A stretch of 64,000 nucleotides of DNA from AP-15 sp963703665 (lineage in GTDB: Bacteria; Pseudomonadota; Alphaproteobacteria; ATCC43930; CGMCC-115725). Positions 45,345-54,700 of the stretch are shown piece by piece. Numbering within the stretch: position 1 is the stretch's first letter; the number at the start of each line of letters is the position of its first letter. The notes under the pieces were generated by a model, which saw only the letters and a program-made list of their open reading frames with translations, searched no databases and was not told the origin of the DNA. The translations under genes were made by a program, and so were the position numbers. The stretch is taken from assembly GCA_963703665.1 (NCBI GenBank), contig CAVPFB010000004.1:620001-684000 (forward strand), given 5' to 3'.

Positions 45345-45775
45345 GCCGCCGCCGGCTCCGCTCGCTTTTCCGCGCCTGCGGCGGCGCCACCGCGGTCGAA
45401 TTCGCCTTCGTGGCACCGTTGTTTCTGGCGCTGGTGTTCGGCACCGTCGAATTCGGCCGGTTGCTGTGGGTGAAAGAGGCCTTGCAGGAAACCGCGATCG
45501 CCGGCGCGCGGTGCGTCGCCATCGCTCAAGGCTCGAATCCGACCAGCAGCCCTTGCGCGTCGGGCGGGACCACGAGCTATGTCACGAAAGTCGCCAAAGC
45601 CTGGGGCCTGACGCTCGCGACGATAACCCCGAGCACGCCCACCAGCGGCGGCTGCGCCGGCCTCTCGCAAGTGACGCTGACCAGCACCTTCACCAGCGTC
45701 GCCCCGACCTTGGTCCAGCTCGGCGCCGGCGGCATTACCCTGACCGCATCGGCCTGCTACCCGAACAATTCCTGA
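45341..45775 (+). CDS. TadE-like pseudopilin-type membrane protein
   Basis: 144 residues. GATAVEFAFVAPLFLALVFG is the textbook TadE segment, with FGRLLWVKEALQETAIAGAR after the helix; short periplasmic domain with four Cys. Paralogous in plan to the previous gene and ATGA-coupled to it. Together the three could form a heteromeric surface structure, but the ATPase, secretin and prepilin peptidase must be elsewhere. Confidence 0.86.
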   Translation: MSRRRLRSLFRACGGATAVEFAFVAPLFLALVFGTVEFGRLLWVKEALQETAIAGARCVAIAQGSNPTSSPCASGGTTSYVTKVAKAWGLTLATITPSTPTSGGCAGLSQVTLTSTFTSVAPTLVQLGAGGITLTASACYPNNS

Positions 45776-45907
45776 CGCCCGGAACGGTCGGAACCGGCCT
45801 GGTTTGCCGGTCTTCCCGCGCCGGCGCAGGGCGATCGGCCAAACGCGGGCCATACCGGCCGGGACAGGTCGGCCATCGCCGCCTCCCCGAACGCCGCGGC
45901 CAGGCGC

Positions 45908-47065
45908 CTAGTCTCGGCGACGCAGGAAATCGAGCAGCAATCTGCTGACTTCGGCGGACTGCTCCTGCTGCACCCAGTGGCCGGCGCCGGGGAGCAGATG
46001 GCAGCCGCGCATCTGGGTGCAGGCGGTGCCCTGCATGCGCTCGAAATTGCCGGGGCGCTGGTAGGTGCCCCAATCGCTGCTGCCGGCGACGAACATCGAC
46101 GGCACGTCGATCGTGCGCCCGGAAAACAACTGCAATTCGCCATCGGCGAGCCCGGTGGTGCGGCTGCGATACCAGTTGAGCCCGCCCTGAAAGCCGTTGC
46201 GCTCGTATTCGCCGGCATAGACCGCGAGCTCGTCCTCGGGCAGCCAATGGCAAGCTGCGATCTCGGCCGCGGACGGCATCGCCGGCGCCACGGTCTCGGC
46301 CATGTTCCGATCGCGATCCATGATGTAATAGGTCGGCATCTTGGCCAATTCTTCGGCGCTCCACGAGGCGAGCGGGTGCGGCCGGTTGCCCTGCCAATCG
46401 GCGCTCTTGTAATGGAAATAGCCGCGCATGAAGGCGTGGACGCCCTGCGGGCAGCGCCGCATGTCGTCATTGGCCGGCCGCGTCGAATAGTACCATTGGT
46501 AATGCTTGCGCGGCCGCTCGAGCGCCGCCAATGCGTGATGAATGTCGGGTGCGGCTGCTGCACGCGCCGGCGCCGCGTCGGCGCTGTCGAAGGGCAAGGA
46601 GGGCGGCCCGGCAAAGGGCGCGCTCATCAACGCGACCGAACGGAACACATCCGGCCGCGCCAGTGCGCACCAGGCCGCGACCGAAGCGCCGAAATCATGG
46701 CCGGCCACCGCCGCGACCGTTCTATGGCCGAGCGCCGACACCAACCCCAGCGCATCCCGGACCGCATTCAGAATGCCGAACGGATGCAGATCGCCATCGT
46801 AATCGGCGCTCCATCCGGTGGTGCGGCCATAGCCGCGCTGGTCGGGGGCGACGACGTGAAACCCCGCCTCGGCCAAGGGCAGCATGATCTTGCGCCACGA
46901 ATAGGCCAATTCCGGAAAGCCGTGCAGCAGCAGGATCGCGGGCCGGCCCCGCGGCGTAAAGCCGGCTTCCAGCACATGCATCCGCAGCCCGTTCACGTTG
47001 TCGACAAAACTCGCCCGCACCCCGGCCGGCAAAGCGGCGCTGTCGAACGGCGGCAATTCGGCCAT
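45908..47065 (-). CDS. Alpha/beta hydrolase, epoxide-hydrolase-like
   Basis: 385 residues. Oxyanion motif LLLHGFPELAYSWRKIM, PDQRGYGRTTGW, nucleophile Asp in AGHDFGASVAAWCAL, and catalytic His in GAGHWVQQEQ. This HGFP/GHDxG pattern is that of epoxide hydrolases and haloalkane dehalogenases; the cap is longer than usual (about 385 against 300). ATG at 47065 chosen because AGGAGG precedes it. Start of the catabolic region; substrate unknown. Confidence 0.88.
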   Translation of the reverse strand: MAELPPFDSAALPAGVRASFVDNVNGLRMHVLEAGFTPRGRPAILLLHGFPELAYSWRKIMLPLAEAGFHVVAPDQRGYGRTTGWSADYDGDLHPFGILNAVRDALGLVSALGHRTVAAVAGHDFGASVAAWCALARPDVFRSVALMSAPFAGPPSLPFDSADAAPARAAAAPDIHHALAALERPRKHYQWYYSTRPANDDMRRCPQGVHAFMRGYFHYKSADWQGNRPHPLASWSAEELAKMPTYYIMDRDRNMAETVAPAMPSAAEIAACHWLPEDELAVYAGEYERNGFQGGLNWYRSRTTGLADGELQLFSGRTIDVPSMFVAGSSDWGTYQRPGNFERMQGTACTQMRGCHLLPGAGHWVQQEQSAEVSRLLLDFLRRRD

Positions 47066-47134
47066 CTTCACCTCCTGATCCGGTCATGCTCACGCGTCAC
47101 GCCGGTGACAGCCGGTATCCGTGGCAGAAATGGG

Positions 47135-47377
47135 CCCGGCTTTCGAGCCTGTGAAGGAATTGAACTCGGCTGGATCGGCGTGGTGCGTCCCCCGCTTTCG
47201 CGAAGGCGAGCCCTTCGAGACAGCCGCTCCGTCGCTTCCCCAGGATGACGCGTCTGCTTTATGCTATCAACAGCGCACGTCGTGCTGAGGAGCGCCGTTG
47301 GGCGCGTCTCGAAGCACCCAGGATGTCGATGCCGGACTGCTCCGATCCCGAATTCCTTCACAGGCTCTTTCGCCGGG
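47135..47377. repeat. BIME-like element bounded by 27-bp inverted repeats
   Basis: Left arm 47135-47161 and right arm 47351-47377 are reverse complements at 23 of 27 bases, with GAGCCTGTGAAGGAATT exact. Inside, two REP-like units face each other (CTTCGAGAC at about 47213 and its inverted copy at about 47310). The element fills most of the 365-base gap between the hydrolase and the amidohydrolase; no gene is seen in it. A MITE-like origin is possible. Confidence 0.7.
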
Positions 47378-47430
47378 ACGACGACGGCACGAGCCGACCA
47401 GCCGCGTGCGCCTTTCGAGCGCAAGGCCGG

Positions 47431-48577
47431 TCAAGTCTGCTTAAAGCAGCGGTTGGCATTTTCCCAGAACAATTTGCGCCTGATGTCCGGACCCAGGCTC
47501 GGCCATTCCAGGATCTTCTCGACCGAATGCGGGAACCACGATTTGTAATGCGGGTAATCGGAGCCGAACATCAGCACCCCGTCGCCCAAGGCGCCGGTGA
47601 CCATGTTGAACATCGGCTCGTGCTCATGCGCCTCGATGTTGCAGAACACGCGGCCCGCAGCAAAATGCTCGCTCGGCAGGTGCTTGAGTTTCGCGGTGCG
47701 GCCGACATAGCTTACCTGCTCGTCCATGCGCCGGACCCAGAACGGCAGCCAGCCGAACCCGCATTCGAGGACGCATAGGCGCAGTCCCGGATGGCGGTCG
47801 AGGATGCCGCCGGCGAGAAACCCGGCCATGAACCGCATCGCACCCCAGGGATGCGAGCACAGCCGCGCCAGGTAGACATTGTCCCACATGTCCTCGTAGC
47901 CCGGGAAATAGGGCGGCGACCAGGTGAAGCTGTGATGCGCGACCGCCAGATCGTGCTCCGCGGCGGCGCGCCAGATCGGTTCGAGGTCGGGGTGGTCGAC
48001 GGGGCGATCGTTATCGAGCAGCGGCTGTACCGCGACCGCCCATTTCGAATTGCCCCATTCGCGGATCTCGCGCACCGCCTCGACGACATCGCGGGTCGAG
48101 GCGACGATCGGGCCTTTCAGCCGGTCCGGATAGGGCCCGCAGAACGCGTGCATGTGGCGGTGGTAGGCGCGGATCAGCCCCACCTCGAGCGACACGTCGG
48201 GCAGGCCGACCACGCTGGTCCACACGCTCGGCACGAGAAAATGCACGTCCGACCCCTCGGCATCCATGTCGAGGACACGGTTGTCGGAGCGGTCGTCGAC
48301 GACGCCGGGCGAGGGCCGCCGCTCGCCGCGCCACACCCGCCCGTCGGCCGATCCCGGCTGCGATTCGGCCTCGCCCAGGGTGCGCTCGTATTTCTTGCTG
48401 TCGAAGCGGTAGGTGTGGCGCTCGCCGCCATCGACGCTGCGCGACTTGATCGCGACGCGATAGGGAGCCAGATCGTCGAGCCGCTTGCGAAAGCTGGGAT
48501 CGACGTATTTCTCCAGCACATCGGCCGCCCGGGTCGATATGGGTGTCGGTGTCGTAAACGCGAAAGCCGTCCTTCAT
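47431..48577 (-). CDS. Amidohydrolase 2 (ACMSD-like) family protein (one frameshift)
   Basis: About 381 residues after removing one extra G near 48530. N-terminal metal motif DTDTHIDP, then LEKYVDPSFRKRLDD, HHSFTW, GGILDRHPGLRLCVLECGFG and MFGSDYPHYKSWFP with the last Asp. The family includes decarboxylases and hydrolases of aromatic acids; members of this subgroup are usually annotated only as metal-dependent hydrolases. A paralogue lies at 49755. Start ATG at 48577. Confidence 0.87.
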
Positions 48578-48674
48578 CCTTCGCCCCCTCGCCCGGTTCG
48601 GCGCACGCCTACGCCATTGTGAACCGGCAGCTTGCGTCCCGTCCACGCCGTTGTGAGACGCATGGCACAATTGC

Positions 48675-48689
48675 TATATTGACAATATA
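48675..48689. promoter_or_regulatory. Perfect palindrome TATATTG-A-CAATATA, probable operator
   Basis: A 7-bp perfect inverted repeat with one central base, in the most AT-rich patch of this region, 98 bases upstream of the amidohydrolase start and 50 bases before the small rightward reading frame at 48739. Looks like a dimeric repressor site (GntR or MarR type is a guess). Confidence 0.55.
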
Positions 48690-48738
48690 AGTAATTTGTG
48701 TATGCTGCGGACAGGATCTAGCCTTCCCGGAAAGAGGC

Positions 48739-49008
48739 ATGTTCAAGCTCGCCGAGCGCCGCGGCGGCAATGCCGGCCTTTATTGCGGGGCGGAGGGCTT
48801 GTTTCTCGGGGCCAATCCGCTGATCGCGCGTCGGCGCGACTTATCGAATACGAGCGGACGATCAAGGCGCAAGCCTTCTCGCCGCCGCCTATGGCTCGAC
48901 CGAGGAAGCCGAAAGGCTGCGTCCGCGGCTGCGGCTGATCCGCTCGGCGTTGCAGGAAGGCGAGCACCGCCGCGCGATCGGGTGCCGGTCGGCTGCGTCC
49001 GATCGTAA
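48739..49008 (+). pseudogene. Small unidentified gene, disrupted
   Basis: Begins with a well-placed ATG after GGAAAGAGG: MFKLAERRGGNAGLYCGAEG. The frame then loses sense; one frame over reads RLIEYERTIKAQA, and the third AAAYGSTEEAERLRPRLRL and IRSALQEGEHRRAIG, which look like genuine helical protein. Two missing bases, near 48832 and 48884, would explain this. The intended product would be about 85-90 residues; no family recognised. The native stop is uncertain. Confidence 0.38.
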
Positions 49009-49021
49009 GCGGGGCGGCGGC

Positions 49022-49513
49022 CTATCGCTCGCCGAGATAGCCCAAGGTCGGGAAATATGCCTGTGCCACCTGCGGCGGCATCGTCAGGATGGCAAAGGTG
49101 TTGGGCGCGAAATTCCAGCTCGCCGGCGGATAGCCCTGCGTCCAGCTGGCGACCCAATCGACCTGCAGATAATTCTGGGTCCCGGCCGCCAGCTGAAGGG
49201 TGGTCGACTGGTCGGTCGGAAGGCCAAAGGGCTGGACCGTGAACCGATAGGTTCCCGGCGCGAAGTCGCGGTAAAACTCGGTCCCCGGCGGGAGGGCTGC
49301 GACCGTCGCGCCGTTCGCGTAGATCAGCGGCGCTGCCGCCTGGACCGCGCCAAATTGCGGCGATACCGATCCGCGCAAAAACCAGACCCGTGCCGCTCCC
49401 GGTTTGACCGGCGGGACCTGCGCTTGCGATATGGTTGGAGCGGGCTGCGCACAACCGGCAAGTGCCAGCAAGCATAGACCGAGCATTCGCGGTATTGTCA
49501 GAAGGTATAGCCG
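49022..49513 (-). CDS. Lipoprotein with DUF2846-like domain
   Basis: 163 residues from a GTG behind GGGAG. Lipoprotein signal MRLYLLTIPRMLGLCLLALA with lipobox LAGC, so it should be outer- or inner-membrane anchored. Mature part has a beta-sandwich pattern (ARVWFLRGSV, APLIYANGATVAALPPGTEF, FAPGTYRFTVQPFG, AAGTQNYLQVDW) like DUF2846 proteins, whose role is unknown. An ATG nine codons downstream is an alternative start. Complete. Confidence 0.78.
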   Translation of the reverse strand, partial: RLYLLTIPRMLGLCLLALAGCAQPAPTISQAQVPPVKPGAARVWFLRGSVSPQFGAVQAAAPLIYANGATVAALPPGTEFYRDFAPGTYRFTVQPFGLPTDQSTTLQLAAGTQNYLQVDWVASWTQGYPPASWNFAPNTFAILTMPPQVAQAYFPTLGYLGER

Positions 49514-49754
49514 CACGATCGTTCTCCCGTCGCAACCGGCCGAAGCGAGTGGGCCGCAACGTGTATTTGCGGCGGATCGGGCGGATGCCAAGGTGAGGCG
49601 CGATCACATCACGGTGAAGACGGCACGTCGGGACGGGGCGCCGTGCCGGCCGCGGGGCCGGCCGCCACTTCGATATTGCCGGACTCTTTCTGCCGTCCGG
49701 CTCGACCGCCAGCCCAGGCCAGGCCGCGCGCCTGGTCCGAGATCAACTTCGCGG

Positions 49755-50941
49755 TTACGCGAGCGCTGGCTTTTGTTGCGAGGAGACCGGAATCCGATAC
49801 AGGTTCACGGCGTTTTCGAAGACCAGTTGGTTCAGCGCCGCTTTGCCCAGAGCCGCCTCGGCCGGAGCATGTCCCATCGCCTTGGAGTGCGGCCACGGGC
49901 TGTCGAGGCCCGGGAAGTCGCTGGCCCATAGGAAATTCCCTAAGCCAATTTCGGGCGCGCGCCGAAAACCGCCCTCCTCCTCGACCTCGAAGGTGAAGAA
50001 GACCTGGCGCTTGACGAACTCGGTCGGCTTGTCGGAAAGCGGGATGTCGGGCTTAAAGACCTGGGTCGGCCCGCCGAATTCGTACTCGCGGTCGAAGCGC
50101 CAGAACAGAAACGGGACCCAGCCGACGCCGGCCTCTTCGAGGACGAAGCGCACCTGGGGATGGCGGTCGCAGATGCCGGAGAACACCACGGCGCTCATCA
50201 ATTCGGCCATCAGCCCCATCGGGAAATTGGCAACCCGCATCAGCGCCTGGTTGCGCGGTTCGAGACCCGCGACCCCGACGCCGATCTGGCGCGACCCGCC
50301 GCTCGGGTTGGCGTGCAGGTTGACCGGCAGACGCGTCTCCGCGGCAGCCGCCCAGACCGGCTCCCACATCTGGTGGATGACCGGTTCAGGAGCGTTCGCC
50401 CAGTCGAAGATGACCCCGGTCGGCAGGCCGAACTCCGCCACCCGCAGCAATTCCGCGACGGCCTCCTCTGGCGTCTGGCAGGGTAATGGGAGAAGCATGA
50501 TGAACCGGCCGTTCGACTCCTCGTAGAGTTCCCGCGCCCAGTCGTTGACCGCACGAACGCACGCCGCGCGCAGCTCGGGGTTCTTGATCGCCGATATCTG
50601 CTCGTAGGGACCGTTGACGAGCTCGGCATCCACTCCGTCCCGGTCCATGTCTTCGCAGCGATATTTGGCATTTGCGGCGCGGAAGATGCCGGGCTCGGGC
50701 TCCTCTGGCAAGCCCGCCCGCGTGTAGCAGTTGACCGGCCCCCGGCCCGACGCCGGCCCAGCCGACCCCGCTCCACGGGCGTCCCTCGACGATCCACTGT
50801 CGGGTGCCGTCCGCGCCCCGCACGACCCTCGGCGCCGTCATCCTGGAATTTTCGCGGCAGGCGCTTCGTCCACAAATCGAACGGAAGGTGCATCAGCCGG
50901 CAATGACCATCCGCGGATACCACACCAAATCTCTTCTCCAT
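49755..50941 (-). CDS. Amidohydrolase 2 (ACMSD-like) family protein (two frameshifts)
   Basis: About 395 residues when two extra bases, near 50840 and in the G-run near 50738, are removed. Pieces: MEKRFGVVSADGHCRLMHLP; then APRVVRGADGTRQWIVEGR; then NCYTRAGLPEEPEPGIFR, AELVNGPYEQISAIKNPELR, NLHANPSGGSRQIG, SGICDRHPQVRFVLEEAG and LWASDFPGLDSPWP. Metal His in DGH and HANP and the last Asp in SDFP are present. Paralogue of 47431-48577. Substrate unknown. Confidence 0.85.
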
Positions 50942-51012
50942 CGGCGCGTCTCCTCTCGATCGGGTTGAAGCTCTTGGACCGTTACCGACGCGTTGTTTCT
51001 CTCGGGCTTCGC

Positions 51013-52476
51013 TCAGGGTCCGCCGATCCGCCAAGTTTGCCGAAAATATGTTGCAACGTGCCGCTCAGGCCGCGACGCGAGCGGACTCACCAGCGCCGGG
51101 CGTTTGCTGCGGAATTCGGTCGCCTTTTCGAAGGCGTCGGCGATGCGGAACACGGTCGGCTCCTGGAACGGCTTGCCGACGAGCTGGATCGCTACCGGCA
51201 ATCCGCCCTCGCCAAAGCCCGAGCAGATCGAGATCGCCGGGTAGCCGGCGACGTTGAACGGCATCGTGAAGCTCGGCGTTCGAACATGTCCCATTTCGGC
51301 AGGGCGTCGATCTTTGGCGCCTCGGCGGGCTGGGCGGCGGTCAGCACGACATCGAGCCCGGTCATCGCCCGTTGCAATTGCGGCGCGCAACTCGCGCCGC
51401 CGCCGCACCGCCTGGACATAATCGACCCCCGACACGAAGGCGCCGAGCATCAGCCGGCGCTGCACGCGCTCGCCGAAATCGCCGAGCCGGGTGCGCGCCC
51501 ATTCCTCATAGGCCGCGGCACGCTCGACGATCGAGATCAGCGAGCCGCAGGCCATCCAATCCTGCAACGGCGACAATTGCACCTCGCGGATTTCGGCGCC
51601 GAGCCCGCGGAAGCGTCGCGATCGCCTCGTCGATGCCGCGCCGGGTGCCGGCGCTGACCTGGTAGTCGGTCTCGTGGAAATGGTGGATCACGCCGATCTT
51701 GAGCCCCTTGATCCCGCTGCCGAGCTGAGCCGCGTAATCGGGTACCGGGCGATCGGCGCTCGCCGGGTCGCGCGGATCGTGGCCGGCCAATGCCTGCAGC
51801 ATCAGCGCGCAATCCTCGGCGGTCCACGCCATCGGGCCGATATGGTCGAGGTGTAGGCGGCGGGGGCGACCCCGGCGCGGCTGACGAGGCCGTAGGTCGG
51901 CTTGATCCCGGCGATGCCGCACAAGGCCGCCGGACCGCGGATCGAGCCGCCGGTGTCGGTGCCGATGCCGCCGAGGATCAGCCCGGCGGCGACCCCGGCG
52001 CCGGTGCCGCTGCTGCTGCCGGCGGTGAAGTGATCGGGGTTCCACGGGTTGCGCGCCGGCGGCCAGGGCAGATCGAAGCTCGGCCCGCCATCGGCGAATT
52101 CGTGGGTCGTCGTCTTGCCGATCAGCACGGTGCCGGCGGCGGCGAGCTTTTCGGCGCAGGCGGCGTCGGCATCGGGGATGTTGTCGGCGAGGATCTTCGA
52201 CTGGCAGGTGGTCGGGATGCCCTTGGTGTCGACGATGTCCTTGAGCCCGATCGGGATGCCGTGCAACGGCCCCTTCGGGCCGTCGGCCATGATCGCCCGC
52301 TCGGCGGCGCGGGCCTCGGCCAGCGCGCGCTCTTCGGTCAGATGGATAAAGGCGTGCAGCCGGTCGTCGAGCGCGTGCACGCGGTCGAGGCAGGCGCGGG
52401 TCAGCTCGACCGGCGACAGGCGCTTTGCCGCGATCAGCCGCGCGGCCTCGGCGATGGTCGGGATCGCGCCGCTCAT
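51013..52476 (-). CDS. Amidase-signature enzyme, AtzE/GatA-like (about four frameshifts)
   Basis: About 487 residues reconstructed. The Ser-cisSer-Lys triad is intact in the first 205 residues: Lys in GIPIGLKDIVDTKG, AGSSSGTGAGVAAG and GTDTGGSIRGPAAL. Frame changes near 51850, 51608, 51375 and 51290 are bridged by GPMAWTAEDCALMLQALAG, LQDWMACGSLISIVERAAAY, LDVVLTAAQPAEAPKIDALP and SFTMPFNVAGYPAISICSGF. Hydrolyses an amide; the overlapping small gene suggests an AtzE-type two-subunit hydrolase. Probably intact in vivo. Confidence 0.85.
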
Positions 52477-52670
52477 GCCAGATCCTCCTCGGTGAAGCCA
52501 TAGGTCAGCGCCGGCTCGGCCATGCGCCCGCGCGGCTGGCGCACCCGCGCGGCCATCGCCGCGACGCCGGCATAGACCGCCTTCAGTTCGGCCTTTTGCG
52601 CATCGCTGAGGCTGAGCCCGGCGCGGGCCAGCAGAAAATCGAGCGCCTCGTCCGAGACTTCCAAAGGCAT
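52473..52670 (-). CDS. AtzG-like (DUF4089) small amidase subunit
   Basis: 65 residues, two helices in a GatC-like plan: SDEALDFLLARAGLSLSDAQ, AELKAVYAGVAAMAARVRQP, then RMAEPALTYGF. AtzG-type proteins wrap their amidase (AtzE) as GatC does GatA. The ATGA overlap with the amidase start argues for a stoichiometric complex. Easily missed by annotation because of its size. Confidence 0.75.
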   Translation of the reverse strand: MPLEVSDEALDFLLARAGLSLSDAQKAELKAVYAGVAAMAARVRQPRGRMAEPALTYGFTEEDLA

Positions 52671-52810
52671 CGGCGTCGCCTCCCGTTGCTGGTCGTTCGC
52701 GAAAAAATCCTGCCATCGCGGCTCTTATGCCGCGATCGCACGGCGTTCCTCCCAGACCGGACCGCGCCCGCCGGCCGCACATGCGCCAAGCGGGCGAGAC
52801 GCCCAGCTGA

Positions 52811-53203
52811 CTACGCGCTTACCCCGGTTGGCAGCTGCCCGCCGCGGCCGCGGGGCAAGGTGTGAAGCTTCAGCTCGACCGGGTTGCCGAGCCAGATCGC
52901 GTAACCGCTGTGGTCCTCCACCGCGTCCGTGGTCAGCGGGTGAACCAGCACGTCGAGCCCTTCGCGATTCAGCATCAGATAAGGCACGACATGCTCGAAC
53001 TGGTCGGGCTTGAAGATAACCAGAGCATTGGAGATCGGGTGCGGTCCCCGCGGCGTGTCGCGGAACTCTTCGATCTCGACCTCGAACTTCTCGGCGACCG
53101 CACCGCACACCCGCTCGGCGACGGCGCGCGTCTTGGTCGGGTCGTAATAGATGTGGGCGTGATAGCCCAAATTCGCGACGGATTGCGTGGTCTTCTCGGT
53201 CAT
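52811..53203 (-). CDS. DOPA 4,5-dioxygenase family protein
   Basis: 130 residues. NLGYHAHIYYDP, a DTPRGPHPISNALVIF segment and VHPLTTDAVEDHSGYAIWLG hold the conserved histidines of this small extradiol-dioxygenase-like family. Proven members cleave DOPA; most bacterial ones are untested. Complete, with ribosome site GGAGGAG before the ATG. Stands between the amidase pair and the divergent binding-protein gene. Confidence 0.87.
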   Translation of the reverse strand: MTEKTTQSVANLGYHAHIYYDPTKTRAVAERVCGAVAEKFEVEIEEFRDTPRGPHPISNALVIFKPDQFEHVVPYLMLNREGLDVLVHPLTTDAVEDHSGYAIWLGNPVELKLHTLPRGRGGQLPTGVSA

Positions 53204-53405
53204 CGGCTGCTCCTCCCTGGAGGTTGCAATGCGTGCGGCATTCTTTGCACAGCGATATCCGAAAGTCGATTCCGCCGACGAAGGGTAGTGTCCCGGTTTG
53301 AATTTCGGCTTCCGACCCGTAGCGACTTTGGGCGCTGCGACCGCCCCCTTCCCGTATGCTAGTTGACGGCGACGATCCCATTGCTCGTAGGATTGGAGAA
53401 ATCGG

Positions 53406-54386
53406 ATGCGACGACGCCAGTTCCTCGCGCTGCTCGGCGCTGCCGGGGCAGCGTGGCCTCATGGCGCACGCGCGCAGCAATCGGTGCGTCACATCGCCGT
53501 GCTCCTGCCCTCGGCCGAAGACGATCCGCTCAACTCAACCCTTGCCGCATTCGAGCACGGCCTCGCGCAGCGAGAATGGATAGTCGGCCGCAACGTTCAA
53601 ATCGACTATCGCTGGGCTATCGACAGCGCCGACAAGACCAAGGCCGCCATCGCCGAGTTGCGGGCACACCCGCCTGACGTCATGGTAGCTATGACCAGCG
53701 GAACCGTGGCGGCGCTGCAGAAGGCGATGCCGACGATACCGATCGTTTTCGTGACGATATATGAACCCGTCGCGCAAGGCTTCGTGGAAAGTCTCGCACA
53801 TCCGGGCGGCAATGCCACCGGCTTCACCATGCCGCCGGCTACGATCGGGGGGAAATGGCTGGAGCTGCTCTCGGAGATGGCACCAGCCGTCACCCGCGTC
53901 GCCTATATGTGCAACCCGAGCAATCCAGGCCCGTTACAGCCCTATGCTGCCGTGGAGGCGGCCGCGCACAACCATGCCGTTACAGCCGCATTGGCGGCGG
54001 TTCACAGCGCGGCGGAGATCGAGACCGCGATGACGACATTGGCCCGTGAGCCGGGCGGCGGACTGATCGTGCCGCCGGACGGCTTCCTGGAGAGGCAAAG
54101 CAAGCTGATTATCGAACTCGCGGCGCGCGAAAAGCTGCCTGCGATCTACGGGTTTGCATCTTTCGCTGCGCAAGGCGGCTTGGCTTCATATGGCATCTCG
54201 CTGTCGGAGCAACTCCGCCAGGCTGGCGTGTACGTCGGTCGCATTCTGGGTGGCCAGAAACCCGCGGACCTGCCGGTGCAGCTGCCGTCCCAATACGAAT
54301 TGGTGATTAATCTCAAAGCCGCCAAGGCGCTCGGCCTGCACATTCTGCCCACCGTGCTCGCCAGCGCCGATAAGGTGATCGAGTGA
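53406..54386 (+). CDS. TrpX/YtrX-like ABC-transporter substrate-binding protein
   Basis: 326 residues, ABC_sub_bind family. Twin-arginine-like leader MRRRQFLALLGAAGAAWP with cut near ARAQ; then HIAVLLPSAEDDP, DYRWAIDSADKTKAAIAEL, GFVESLAHPGGNATGFT and LASYGISLSEQLRQAGVYV. Such orphan binding proteins are abundant in Bradyrhizobium-like genomes; ligand unknown. GGAGAA before the ATG. No permease gene nearby. Confidence 0.9.
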   Translation: MRRRQFLALLGAAGAAWPHGARAQQSVRHIAVLLPSAEDDPLNSTLAAFEHGLAQREWIVGRNVQIDYRWAIDSADKTKAAIAELRAHPPDVMVAMTSGTVAALQKAMPTIPIVFVTIYEPVAQGFVESLAHPGGNATGFTMPPATIGGKWLELLSEMAPAVTRVAYMCNPSNPGPLQPYAAVEAAAHNHAVTAALAAVHSAAEIETAMTTLAREPGGGLIVPPDGFLERQSKLIIELAAREKLPAIYGFASFAAQGGLASYGISLSEQLRQAGVYVGRILGGQKPADLPVQLPSQYELVINLKAAKALGLHILPTVLASADKVIE

Positions 54387-54700
54387 GGGCGGCAACTTCA
54401 GTTTTGGCGCTTGCGAGACGCTGGTGATCGAAGAGCGAACGGCCGCTTCCCCTCTGCGGAAATTCAAACTGAGCCATTACCGACCGAACCCGCTGGAAGT
54501 CGCTCGCCGTGCGAGGCGGATCGCCTCGGCGGCTACGCCGCGAGGCGCATTCGTTGCCGCACCATATCGGCCGTGCGCTCGCCCGATCATCACCGTCGCC
54601 GCATTGGTGTTGCCGGCCGTTCCGGAAACTTTTCACAAGCCTTCGGCAAGTGATCCAGCGGCATGTGTTTGAGAGTCAAATGCGGTGAGTGGGTTAAATT
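54387..54700. other. 314-base gap, holding a gene remnant
   Basis: No complete gene. On the minus strand at 54533-54640 it holds a decayed 3' end of a GMC oxidoreductase gene (separate entry). The remainder carries nothing I can recognise. Confidence 0.6.
54533..54640 (-). pseudogene. Remnant of the C-terminus of a GMC oxidoreductase
   Basis: Reads GTAGNTNAATVMIG, then, after a one-base shift, ERTADMVRQRMRLAA and a TAG. This copies the last 26 residues of the nearby GMC gene (GNTNAATIMIGERAADMVRQ, then KLRLAA), and the DNA also aligns with 55263-55350. Nothing upstream of it matches, so only about 35 codons survive, evidence of a former tandem duplication or deletion. Confidence 0.7.

Noticed and set aside
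47066..47430. Small genes in the repeat-filled gap
   Set aside because: Open frames here are formed by the palindromic element; no ribosome site or domain.
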